Origin: Ampullaceana balthica
Taxonomy: Eukaryota; Mollusca; Gastropoda; Lymnaeidae
Length of the DNA: 64,000 nucleotides
Assembly: GCA_944989445.1 (NCBI GenBank)
Contig: CALYLW010001399.1
Coordinates: 1 to 64,000 of the forward strand
Direction: 5' to 3'
A model generated the notes under the pieces. That model saw only the letters and a list, made by a program, of their open reading frames with translations. It did not search any database and was not told the DNA's origin. The position numbers were made by a program, and so were the translations under genes. Below are positions 9,854-19,824 of this stretch, piece after piece; the first letter of the stretch is position 1; every line of letters begins with the position of its first letter.

Positions 9854-10397
9854 CCTACGATGACTGTCATTAATTTATAAAGAGAATTGCATCAACTCTT
9901 TTTTTTTCCTCTTTGAAAGGCCAAATGTATCTATTTTTCAAAAAGCAATAAATAAATAAAGCCTGAAGTGACTGGAGCCTGGATCTGGCTGCGAATATTA
10001 AAACCATCCATGTTTTTCTTTAACTGAAAGTATTAAATCGTCTAAGTTTAAACAAGGCTCTATACTAGGAGAAAAAATTTAGCAGTTTGTAATTTTTTTA
10101 TTTTTAACTCTCGGGCTCTGTGGTTTGTTTCCTACTCATTCTTGAATCCGCCTTATTCGCCGCATCAAATTAGCATTTATTTTTGGTGACCGTTTCCATA
10201 TTATATAATTTTACTCGCCTCTGCCTATACTATATACTATATAGGCCTATGTAGTAATTTAGTAATGATTACTTGTATGGCATCTGTCCGTCTACGAAAG
10301 ACGATAGATTTAACGTTATTATTTCCAGCTATTGGTGTGGCTGATGAGCCTGATGAGACCAATCCTTGATTACTTACCTAATGAGTAATGATATGAA
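9854..10397. other. Intergenic stretch
   Basis: AT-rich with no recognised gene or repeat. A short acceptor-like site at about 10330 followed by a 13-codon open stretch is too weak to call. Confidence 0.4.
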
Positions 10398-10545
10398 TAA
10401 ATAGAAGTAAATAAAAGATTTTTAAAAACCACGTTTTTATAAGCGGACTAAAAAGAAGAAAATAATTTAAAACTTATTAGTTCAAGTACTTTCATTTAAT
10501 ATGACTAAAAACGTGGGGCGGGCGCTTATGAGGTTTAACATATGC
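10398..10545 (+). repeat. Dispersed foldback-type repeat, uninterrupted copy
   Basis: Contains ACCACGTTTTTATAAGCGGA near the left and ACTAAAAACGTGGGGCGGGC near the right; the ends share an inverted CCACGTTTTTA core. The same unit occurs at 23023-23545 (split by a LINE end) and inverted at 23577-23706. This copy shows the sequence before the LINE insertion. Confidence 0.7.
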
Positions 10546-11781
10546 GGCTCACTCATACTCTCACTTATAGATCTCTCTTTTGCCTTCTAAATTAGAAATC
10601 TTTCATTTTTATACCAAACGTCGCCTTATAATTATGTCAAATAGATTTATAAAGCTTACACAGAAACATGTAACTCGCTTTTTCCAATTTTGTCCTATAC
10701 ATTAGACTCATTAGTATATCACGTAACTTACTTTATTATATTTTTTTAAAATTTCAATGAAATTTTCAGAAGCAATCGCGCGTTCCCACGGTGCTTTTAG
10801 TCTTCCACCAAACTTGAGTAATGGAGGGGTGAGGCTTCATAAGCTTTCTTACAAACTGGCTTTATTAATTAGAAGTGAAATACCTCTTAAATTTATTTCA
10901 GAAATAAGGTAATGTCTTACCTTACTGTGAATGTAGGGGTAGGTAATTTTCAACTCGTCTGAATAAATGTGAATCACACAAATGCATTCTCATTCTGACA
11001 GAACCTTAGAGTTAGAGGGAACACTGCCGGCGATAAGAGATTATTGATGGTATAAATCATATAAAGCCTACACTTAAAACTCTTGGTCCTATTTATGACT
11101 CTTGCTCTAGGTCCAGGTTATGGCTAAGGCCGCCTCTTCTCTTTATTCTTCTATCCGCTAGTGACTTTAATGTGTCTGGGTATTGTTATTTGACTGAACT
11201 AAACTCATGGAATTTCTTTAAATTTATCTTCCTTCACTCCACGACGAATAAACAGAAAGAAAATGAATTATTCATTAATTAATTTATTTTTAAAGAGGAC
11301 TATTACAGACAAATGGAGGGAAATATTTTAAATTGATTTAAAAATAAAATTTGGAACTTTTTTTCGTCTTTTTTCCCACGTTTTGTAAAGGCAACTTATA
11401 ACTTCTGTAAACGGATATAAAGACTAGATTTAAACAACGTACGTTTAATTGTCTTTAACTTTGACCATTTCAGCACCTAAAATTTCAGCAGTTTGCAAAT
11501 TTTTTTCTCCAATTTTTAGTCTCAGCCGTCGTTTGTCATCTGCCCGTACTGGAATCTGCATCAACATCATTTTAGCATTATTCTCCTTTACAGGAATTTT
11601 TCTACCCTATATATTGGATTGCATCATAATATCATAAATAAATAGAATTTGTACAATACTCTTAAATTTCTCTTAACACTGTTGAACTTTATGACGTCCT
11701 AATCAGTTCAACTTCAACCACTTCTCTCTTTATTGACTCTGTTAACTTTATAGAGCACATACCGGCAATATAAATCTAATG
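10546..11781. other. Intergenic stretch
   Basis: No exon, RNA gene or recognisable transposon. AT-rich with scattered short runs. Confidence 0.4.
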
Positions 11782-11966
11782 CAGAGACGTCACTAGGGTT
11801 GGCGTCAACCAGTGCGGTACCTCATGGTATCCCCCCCCCCTCACAATTTACCCCATAGAACCCCTCCAAGTCTGTCAGTGCCAAATATCGGGAACATAAG
11901 AATTTTACACTTTGGTGTCACCCCGTGTGATTTGTCTCACCCGGTGCGATCCTCACCACTGCACCC

Positions 11967-12275
11967 TGTAACTATATAACTTTATATTTCTCTTTCTATG
12001 TAGGCGTTCTCACAATAATTAATCTTGTGCACAATAATTCACTGAAGAATTCGTTTATCCAAAACAACTTTAATATACATATATATTGTACACATAAGAA
12101 TCATTTGAGGTAATATAACGTGGAAATCTTGAGTTATTCACTATCATGCTTCCCTGTAGGAAGTCTACACACAACTGTTCGCCCAACACTTTCAACCAAT
12201 AGAAATGCTCCTTTCTTCCCGCGTCCACCATACATGTGACCTTACGTCACAAAATTATGTTAATCAGATGTGACA
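11967..12275 (-). repeat. 3' LTR of the Gmr1-like element
   Basis: TGTAAC...TGACA as written on the plus strand. Directly inside it, the minus strand reads GAAGGATGGGGGTGAA, a good polypurine tract (complement of about 12276-12292). Read on the minus strand, the LTR contains an inverted CCAAT-type motif (ATTGGTTG), a CRE-like GTGACGTAAG and a TATATAT stretch. Confidence 0.93.
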
Positions 12276-12829
12276 TTCACCCCCATCCTTCAAAAAAAAT
12301 GTTTATGAAATACAACATTTTTGGTCTTCATAAAATCAAATCAATCTATATCTATATTCAAATTTCAAATATTTATCATCAATGAACATTCATTTTCTTA
12401 CATTCAACTTCTGGATATAGAATCAATAAGAAAAAATCTGTAGGACTGCAACAGTCTAAACATAAGAAATAATGAGAAAAAATCTGTAGACTGCAACAGT
12501 CTTCACATAAGAAATAATGAGAAAAAATCTGTAGGACTGCAGCCGTCTACCTGTGCTGAAAAAATGAAAATGGACTTTTAAACACATCTGTAATTTTGTG
12601 TAACTAAAATATTTAAACACTCAATATTATTAAAATTAACTAATAATCCAATGGAATTCAAACACTGTTCCTTGTCCATTGTTCAACAAATAAAAATATT
12701 AATATAATTACAGTCTCTGTTTGTATCCTTTAGGAATTCACAGACTAATGTTAAAACAGTCTCTTATTTTATCATTTAGTAATTCACAGAATGTCTTTTT
12801 AATAGTCTCTGGTTTTATCAGTTAGGAGT
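12276..12829 (-). repeat. 3' untranslated part of the Gmr1-like element with tandem repeats
   Basis: Two small tandem arrays lie between the coding region and the 3' LTR. At 12421-12547 there are three units of roughly 55 bp around GAGAAAAAATCTGTAG...CTGCAACAGTCT. At 12715-12842 there are about three units around CAGTCTCT...TTAGGAATTCACAGA. Both arrays contain the word ACAGTCT. The second array runs into the last codons of the frame. Confidence 0.7.
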
Positions 12830-15800
12830 TCACAGAGTGTCTTTATTTATTGTCATTCTACTTAATATGTCTGCAACCACATTGTCCTTTCCCTTCACAG
12901 GTTTAATGTCAAATTTGTAGTCGGCTAATAGCATAGCCCAACGATTCACTTTGGCGTTGCTGATCTTCTTCTTGTTGAATGCCACAAGTGGTTTGTGGTC
13001 TGTTAGAAGAGTGAATGTTCTACCTAGAAGGTATTTTTGAAGTTTTTGTAGAGCCCACACTATGGCTAGACATTCTCTCTCTATGGTGCTGTAGTTACAC
13101 TCTGTTTTGGTCAAGTTTCTGCTAAGATACTGTATAGGATGTAGGATACCATCATGTTCTTGCATGAGGCACGCTCCTAATGCAATGGACGATGCATCGG
13201 TAGAAACAATGAAATGTGTGTCCCATTGAGGTGTAACTAAGATGGGTTTCTTCCTGAATGCCTCCTGAATGTTCTCTAATGCGTTGAGGCAATCTCCTGG
13301 AAATTGAAATTTTCTAATATCTTTGGTTTTTGTAACTTGTGTTAGTGGATGAACTATTTCTGCATAATTTGCAATAAAAGGTCTGTAAAAGTTACATAGT
13401 CCCAGCAGGGCTTGCACTTGTTTTTTAGATTTTGGGACAGACAGATTAAATATCTTGTTTTCATTTTCTTCAGTGGGAGTGACTGCACCGCCTCCTATTC
13501 TGTATCCCAAAAAATCTATATACTTCTTTCCAATGTTGATCTTTTCTGGTGAGATTGTCACATTATGTTTCTTGAGTCTATCCAGTACAGCTTCAAGTGT
13601 ATGGATATGTGATTCCCAATCTTTAGTGTGGATGCATATATCGTCGACATAATGTACCACATTTGGAATTCCTTTTAGCATCACTTTCATAAATCTGCTA
13701 AAAGTGGCCGTACTGTTGACCAGTCCAAATGGCATTACTAACCATTCATACACCTCATCCATGGCTATGAATGCAGTGTATTTTATAGAATCAGGATCCA
13801 TGTTAATCTGCCAAAAACCTCTGTTTAAGTCAAATGTAGTGAATATTCTGGAAGTACCAATTATGTCTATAATGTCTCTTGGGTCTCCAATAGGTTCATG
13901 GTCCAATTTTGTAATATTATTCAACTGTCTGTAGTCACAGCACAGTCGAATCTTTCCATTCTTCTTTTTTACTATGACAGTTGGTGAGGTATAGTTAGCT
14001 TCAACTGCTTTTCTTATTTTGTTTTCTTTAAGTAGGTAGTCAATTTCTTGCCTTACTGTGTCTCTATGTGCCATTGGAATAGGGTATACTTTGGTCTTGA
14101 AGGGTTCATGTTCCAAAACTTGTATCTTGTGAGTCACAGTTTTTGTGTTGCCTGTTTCTTTTGTTATGACACCTTTGTATTTTTGAAAAATTTTGATCAC
14201 TCTGTGTTTCATATTATCTGGTATGTCAGATGATATTTTTTCACTGTCAAGACTGTTCATTTTCATTGCATTGTCATTTTCATCATTTACCTTGATGATG
14301 ACATTAACAGTTTGCTTTCCTTCTTTATTGTCATCATATGTTCTTAGTTTGTCAATATGTAATTTTTTCACATGTCCTTTGATATTGACACTATATGTGA
14401 CATCACTAAGTTTCTCTTCAATTTTGTATGGACCTTCCCATGTGATTTCATTCTTTGTGTTTGGTAAGCATACTAGGACTTGTTGTTCAGGCTCAAATGT
14501 TCTCAAATGTCTGTGTCTATTTTTGATTTCTCTATGTCTTGTACTTTGCTTGATTAGTCTTTGCTTTGCTGCTTCAATACTGTAAAGTATTTTATCTCTA
14601 GTGTCTGACATCAGCTGATATCTGTCCTGTATGGCATCTTGTTTACTTATAAGCCTTTCTTTGAAATTCTTTAAGGGACTTGCAGGGTTTTGGCCAAACA
14701 TTAACTCAAAAGGACTAAAGCCAGTGCTTTCATGTTTGCTGCTGTTGTATGCAAACAGTACTAAGGGTAAATATTCATGCCATCTGTCCTCATGGTCCAC
14801 TGTTACCTTTAATAGCATATTCTTGATGGTTTTGTTTAGTCTTTCAATCACTCCATTTGACTGTGGATGGTACACTGTGCTGTGTACTTGTGTAATGTTT
14901 AACATTTTCATAATGGCTTGTGTCATCTGACCCTTGAATTGGCTGCCATTGTCCGACAGAAGTGTTTGAGGGAAACCATATCTGCTAAAAACATTGAGTA
15001 ATGCGTTGCATATATTTTCTGCATCTATTCGCTTCAGTGGGATAGCTTCACCCCATCTGGTGGCTATGTCCACTATGGTTAGAGCATACATATGTTTCTT
15101 CTTTGACATCTTTTTGAATGGTCCTATCAGGTCTATGGCAATTTTCTCGAATAAGAAGTTTGCCTTGTCAGATGATTGTATGGGTGCTGTGTGCCTCCCA
15201 TCTTTGGGATTATGTCGTAGACACACTGTACATGCCTTGATGTATTCTTTTATCTGCCTTGCCATTTTAGGCCAGTAAAAGTTTTCTGCTATTGTAGTAA
15301 TTGTTTTCTTGGCGCCCATATGTCCACCTAAAGGACTGTCATGTGTCATTTTGATAATGGTTTCCTGTAACTTTTTGGGAAGAACCACTCTTTTGCACGT
15401 ACCTTCCTGTGCAATGTTTATTAATATGCCTTTATCTAGCTTGTAATTTTTGTTGTGGCCTGTTTCATTGTCTTTGATAAGTTTCATTTTTATTTCCCTG
15501 ATTGTGTTATCTTCTTCTTGTAGTTGTTTGAACTCTTGTTTGGACATCAGTTGGCTTCCTATTTCAAGTTTCTCATCAACTTCAATGTCTGTGATCTCTT
15601 TTCTTTTTGTAGTGGCTCTTGTTTGTACAGTAGCACATACTTGATGGTTGTTATCATGCCAGGCCTTGTATACTTCATCAGTATTGTCCATCACACCTTC
15701 AATGTTCCCTATAATAAGATCACAAATGGCGTCTTGTAAGACTCTGGCTCTAACTTTACCATGAAACCAGGGTGAGTTGATGGTGAAAATTGCAGTTGGA

Positions 15801-17323
15801 CACTCTCTCTTTGTGCCATCAGCCATTATCAGTGTGTCTTTTTTCCCATCATACTCTTCTTCTTTCACCATCTTATCACGGACTACAATTGTTGTGCATC
15901 CAGTGTCACGAAGACACATACACTTTCGATCATTGATGTACACTGGGTAACATTTCAGTGTGCCATGATCCTTGATAGTGGCCACAGTACTACTAGATTG
16001 TGATTCTTCTTGTTTCATTTTTCCTTTATTATCTCCCTCTTGGTGGTCATTCCTTCTCCAGGGTTGATCATGATTTCTGTATCTGGAGTCATGATTGTAT
16101 CTGCCTCTCCATGATCTTCTACCTTTGCTTTCAAAATGACCTTGTCTTGACCTTTCTTCTGTTTTCTTTCTTATAGGGCTGCCATTAGGTGACACCCTAT
16201 TTGGTTGTCCTTTATTGTGGTAACACTGCTTCGCCATATGTCCTGGCTTGTTACAGTACCAACAAATAGTTTGTCTGTTGCCTTGGTTTGGCAGACTCTG
16301 GTTTCTCATACCTTGCCTTTTTTCTTGACTTTTAATTTGTATTGCTGCAAATATGTCTTGTCTCTTATCCATTTCCACATTCGGATGAGAGTCTTTGAAT
16401 GTTCGTAATGCATTTGTTAGCTCTGCTTGAGTACGAACTTTCTTGTCAGTCAAATATGTGAATAGGGTTGGTGTTGCATTTTCTAAAAACTTGTCAATTA
16501 ACACCATGTCTATTATGGCCTTTGGATTGCTCGTATCTATTGCTGTCAGTTCCAGCCATTTTGTTAGTTTGACTTGTGCTTCATGTACTATGATCTGTGG
16601 ATCTTTGTCCATCTTGATTCTCATTTCATGAAATTCTCTTCTATAATCATTTTCTGACTTTCCAAAATGACATAGAAGTGCCTTTTTGACATTCTTATAT
16701 ATGCTTTTGTCTTCTTTGGCTATACTGTTATAAGCTTCAAATGCTTCTCCAGTTAATTGAGTCATCAGTTGTGCTGGCCAATCTTCTTCATTATAGCCTT
16801 TCATAGCCATTATGGATTCGAAATAATCCAGATAAACATCCATTTTTTCTTTTTGGCTATCATATTTTCTTACTTTGATAGTATCCCTTGGTGCTGACCT
16901 TCTATTTGTTTCATCACCAGGATTGTGGCCACTACTGTCTAGCTCCCTTTGTAATTTTAACTTATCGATTGCAAGTTGTTCAATTTCTCTTTTTACTATG
17001 AGTCTTTGCATCTCTTCTTCATTAGCAATTCTTGCTTTTTCTTCAGCTTCTCTTTGATTTTCTTTTTCTTCAGCTTTTCTTCGCTGTTCTTTTTCTTCAG
17101 CTATTCTTGCTTTTTCTTCTTCTTCAGCTTTTCTTCGCTGTTCTTTTTCTTCAGCTATTCTTGCTTCTTCTTTAGCAATTCTTTGATTTTCTTTTTCTTC
17201 AGCAACTTTTTCTTCAATGAAATCTCTCATTTCTTTTCCTTTTAGTCCGATCTCTTTAGCTATGGCGGTGAATCTTTCGTAGTAATCCATGTTTTGTTTG
17301 ATTGAATAATATGAATCTAGCAA
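12830..17323 (-). CDS. gag-pol: Gag-protease-integrase-RT-RNase H polyprotein (Gmr1-like)
   Basis: One 1497-codon frame with no stop. Residues 30-125 are a highly charged coiled coil with repeated (R)IAEEKEQRRKAEE units. A capsid-like region follows (about 150-330), then a single CCHC knuckle CWYCNKPGHMAKQC (354-367). Protease: LRDTGCT (471-477). Integrase: HHCC finger (about 661-701) and catalytic D731, D791, E827, with the GPY motif WEGPYKI at 962-968. Reverse transcriptase about 1070-1290, with YVDD at 1225-1228. RNase H: D1375, E1416, D1442. The ATG at 17323 is first; the in-frame ATG 11 codons later (MDYYERF) is also plausible. All catalytic residues are present, so it could encode active enzymes. 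Confidence 0.96.
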   Translation of the reverse strand: MLDSYYSIKQNMDYYERFTAIAKEIGLKGKEMRDFIEEKVAEEKENQRIAKEEARIAEEKEQRRKAEEEEKARIAEEKEQRRKAEEKENQREAEEKARIANEEEMQRLIVKREIEQLAIDKLKLQRELDSSGHNPGDETNRRSAPRDTIKVRKYDSQKEKMDVYLDYFESIMAMKGYNEEDWPAQLMTQLTGEAFEAYNSIAKEDKSIYKNVKKALLCHFGKSENDYRREFHEMRIKMDKDPQIIVHEAQVKLTKWLELTAIDTSNPKAIIDMVLIDKFLENATPTLFTYLTDKKVRTQAELTNALRTFKDSHPNVEMDKRQDIFAAIQIKSQEKRQGMRNQSLPNQGNRQTICWYCNKPGHMAKQCYHNKGQPNRVSPNGSPIRKKTEERSRQGHFESKGRRSWRGRYNHDSRYRNHDQPWRRNDHQEGDNKGKMKQEESQSSSTVATIKDHGTLKCYPVYINDRKCMCLRDTGCTTIVVRDKMVKEEEYDGKKDTLIMADGTKRECPTAIFTINSPWFHGKVRARVLQDAICDLIIGNIEGVMDNTDEVYKAWHDNNHQVCATVQTRATTKRKEITDIEVDEKLEIGSQLMSKQEFKQLQEEDNTIREIKMKLIKDNETGHNKNYKLDKGILINIAQEGTCKRVVLPKKLQETIIKMTHDSPLGGHMGAKKTITTIAENFYWPKMARQIKEYIKACTVCLRHNPKDGRHTAPIQSSDKANFLFEKIAIDLIGPFKKMSKKKHMYALTIVDIATRWGEAIPLKRIDAENICNALLNVFSRYGFPQTLLSDNGSQFKGQMTQAIMKMLNITQVHSTVYHPQSNGVIERLNKTIKNMLLKVTVDHEDRWHEYLPLVLFAYNSSKHESTGFSPFELMFGQNPASPLKNFKERLISKQDAIQDRYQLMSDTRDKILYSIEAAKQRLIKQSTRHREIKNRHRHLRTFEPEQQVLVCLPNTKNEITWEGPYKIEEKLSDVTYSVNIKGHVKKLHIDKLRTYDDNKEGKQTVNVIIKVNDENDNAMKMNSLDSEKISSDIPDNMKHRVIKIFQKYKGVITKETGNTKTVTHKIQVLEHEPFKTKVYPIPMAHRDTVRQEIDYLLKENKIRKAVEANYTSPTVIVKKKNGKIRLCCDYRQLNNITKLDHEPIGDPRDIIDIIGTSRIFTTFDLNRGFWQINMDPDSIKYTAFIAMDEVYEWLVMPFGLVNSTATFSRFMKVMLKGIPNVVHYVDDICIHTKDWESHIHTLEAVLDRLKKHNVTISPEKINIGKKYIDFLGYRIGGGAVTPTEENENKIFNLSVPKSKKQVQALLGLCNFYRPFIANYAEIVHPLTQVTKTKDIRKFQFPGDCLNALENIQEAFRKKPILVTPQWDTHFIVSTDASSIALGACLMQEHDGILHPIQYLSRNLTKTECNYSTIERECLAIVWALQKLQKYLLGRTFTLLTDHKPLVAFNKKKISNAKVNRWAMLLADYKFDIKPVKGKDNVVADILSRMTINKDTL

Positions 17324-18149
17324 TTCGGTAAGGAATGTATGTATATATATTGATAAAGTTATAAATCGTCCAAATGAAATATCTTGAATTCAAAAATGTT
17401 AAGTTCAAATAAGTGACACGTCTAAACCATAAAATCTAGTTATTGGCAAGATGAGACAACAAAAAGAATCCTCACACGGGATCTTTAGTATACTTTATAT
17501 ATACGCTCCCTCAGATTGACAAAATATATTAAATGGTCCGATCGTTTTGAATAAAAGTCACTTGGTTAAAATTTCAATTTTCGAGTAGTTTTTAAACAAT
17601 TTAGTTCACTCCATTAATCCACAATTGCGATAATCAAACTCTTCACACAATGAATGGATAAAAGTTCCGTTTCTTTATTTATAATTCACACCAACACATT
17701 GAATAGTCCATAGCTTCTCGGTTCGATGTTATATTTACTAATACTAATATTTCCTGGAATCAACTAGCATTAAGCCTGTTGACGTCACGACCTATATATG
17801 TTCACCGTGTGTCACCATTCAGTAAGCCTACACGACCCAGATTCCAGTACTGTGTAGTATGCTTGTACTGTCATCGAATGTGACGTAGAACCAACTAGTC
17901 TGATCCAGTTTTATACACTGCGGATATCTGCCGTTTATGCCGCCATTTTGAAATCTTCTTGTATTTTCATTGAACCACAAAAGTTTATTCACAGCTTCTT
18001 ACGAACTTGAATATTCAAAAAAATACTATAGCTGTTATGATTTCTTATTTTAAAGAATACTTTCCTTTTTTGTAAATATCCAATACTTATTTCCACGAAA
18101 CCTCTTTCATTGTGTTCACATAGAACTTTTACTTTTACTTCGACACCAA
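17324..18149 (-). other. Leader of the Gmr1-like element with primer-binding site
   Basis: About 0.8 kb of untranslated leader. Right after the 5' LTR the minus strand reads T then TGGTGTCGAAGTAAAAGTA (complement of about 18130-18148), a TGG-initial primer-binding site whose tRNA I cannot name. The rest has no frame of note. Confidence 0.7.
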
Positions 18150-18458
18150 TGTAACTATATAACTTTATATTTCTCTTTCTATGTAGGCGTTCTCACAATA
18201 ATTAATCTTGTGCACAATAATTCACTGAAGAATTCGTTTATCCAAAACAACTTTAATATACATATATATTGTACACATAAGAATCATTTGAGGTAATATA
18301 ACGTGGAAATCTTGAGTTATTCACTATCATGCTTCCCTGTAGGAAGTCTACACACAACTGTTCGCCCAACACTTTCAACCAATAGAAATGCTCCTTTCTT
18401 CCCGCGTCCACCATACATGTGACCTTACGTCACAAAATTATGTTAATCAGATGTGACA
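18150..18458 (-). repeat. 5' LTR of the Gmr1-like element
   Basis: 309 bp, apparently identical to 11967-12275. Followed by the CACCC target repeat and then the remaining end of the host MITE. Confidence 0.93.
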
Positions 18459-18480
18459 CACCCCCCTAGTGACGCCTCTG

Positions 18481-19824
18481 TGGAATAGCATTTCCTTGTT
18501 ATAAAATCTCTTTTTTTTAAAACGTGTATGTCTACCATGGGAAAATGGTTATAGTTTATCATTTTTATAGTTTAAATGAGTACTTCAACACAATATTTAA
18601 TTTAATTTTACGAAGTCTTGTGTTGAAAAAAAATAACACAGGAGGATCTTCTCTAACGGAGTCGCTCAACATGCAAGTATTTTCAAACAGTACTGAAGAT
18701 TACAGCGTTAGTCGTGCCTTCACGTCCACGAGGGGCATCCGCCGACCATCTTCGGCGTCTGCTATTCTTTCAAGAGCATAGACCACCTGTGAGAGACCTC
18801 CAGTCATGGCCTATTCTCTAGATGTCCGCTTCCAATTCTCGGCGCCAAGTGTTTCTTGGACGATCTCTATTTCACTTTCACGGGGGGAGGGGGGGTCCAT
18901 TTCAGGGCGTGCCCTGTTGTATTGGAGACAGATTTTATTCCACGCTCCAATGACGTTGGTGGTCCTGGTAGAGATAATTGTAGACGGCCTTAATTGTTGC
19001 CAGTTTTTGGCGTTCACTATTTGGCTTCATGTTTTCCTCGTCTAGGTATCCATCCTCTCCCAGGACTGAAATGTCTTTTGTAGCTCTCTTTGGTGTTTTT
19101 GTAACAGTATTTTGTTACAAGGCTGGTTAGCCTTGCGCGCAACTACCTGGGGGCTGCCGTTCACAGCGCAATGGGTAGTTACCTTTGTTCGGGTTGTGTC
19201 CCTAGCCTTTGTGGATCCCTCCACTTCCTACAAGGCAGTAGGGCTGATTTAGTACCTTCCATATTTGGTGGGCTTTCCCATATCCTCCGCCTGGGGATGC
19301 ACTCGATGGAAGATGAGCGTCTCCACACGAGAAGATTACAGCGTGGATGAGAATAAACGTTTGAAGTCGGCTTTCACAGGTCCGTGTGCCTTTGAATGAG
19401 CCGTAAGTTTAATATTCTCGTGGGACAGAAACCAATTATCACAAATAGAACGTACTTGAAACATAATGACTTTCTGCGAGGTCATAACACGAAAGCCAAT
19501 ATGACTCGGCTTAATGAGATTTCACCAGATTTGTTTTGAAACCAGCTTTAAAAAAAGGACGGTGCATTTTGTCAGTCAACAAAAAGGCTTAAGAATTAAT
19601 TTAGTTTCTAAAATATTGATTTTAAAGTGATTTAATTGATTTATTATTTTCCCATAAGATAACAATAACAAGGGACATAACACACACACACACAAATTAA
19701 CACATTTAAATTAGCTTTGAAATATTTTTTTTTAAATATATTTTTAAAAAATAAAAACATTTAGATCCAATACTCGTTAAGTCTGTCTCTGCTTGTTGCT
19801 TTCTGTAGTCGACATTTAATGTCT
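18481..19824. other. Intergenic stretch with a probable LINE-like remnant
   Basis: 18640-19330 is markedly more GC-rich than its surroundings and has partly open frames on the minus strand (18811-19017 and 19042-19224), with phrases such as LGAENWKRTSRE. Similar composition is seen in the LINE remnant at 58590-61000, but I cannot assign a domain. 19681-19695 is a short CA microsatellite. The rest is AT-rich 3' flank of the receptor gene. Confidence 0.35.

Larger units (their letters stand above)
11967..18458 (-). mobile_element. Full-length Gmr1-like LTR retrotransposon, apparently intact
   Basis: Two 309-bp LTRs (11967-12275 and 18150-18458) that look identical base for base, flanked by the 5-bp direct repeat CACCC (11962-11966 and 18459-18463), enclose one long uninterrupted frame on the minus strand. 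Domain order is Gag, protease, integrase, reverse transcriptase, RNase H. Integrase ahead of reverse transcriptase is the arrangement of the Gmr1 group within Ty3/gypsy, unlike the element at 2308-9354. Identical LTRs, exact target repeats and an open frame together indicate a very recent insertion. Confidence 0.95.
11782..18480. mobile_element. MITE (CAGAGRCGTCACTAGGG ends) interrupted by an LTR element
   Basis: The left end CAGAGACGTCACTAGGG (11782-11798) is matched by the inverted end CCCTAGTGACGCCTCTG (18464-18480). Removing the LTR element and one CACCC copy leaves a unit of about 200 bp. A second copy of this family is at 29358-29671, where an 8-bp target duplication marks it as hAT-like. 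No clear duplication is visible around this copy. Confidence 0.75.

Noticed and set aside
10328..10369. Acceptor-like TTTCCAG followed by a short frame ending in a stop
   Set aside because: Only 13 codons, no partner exon, weak tract.
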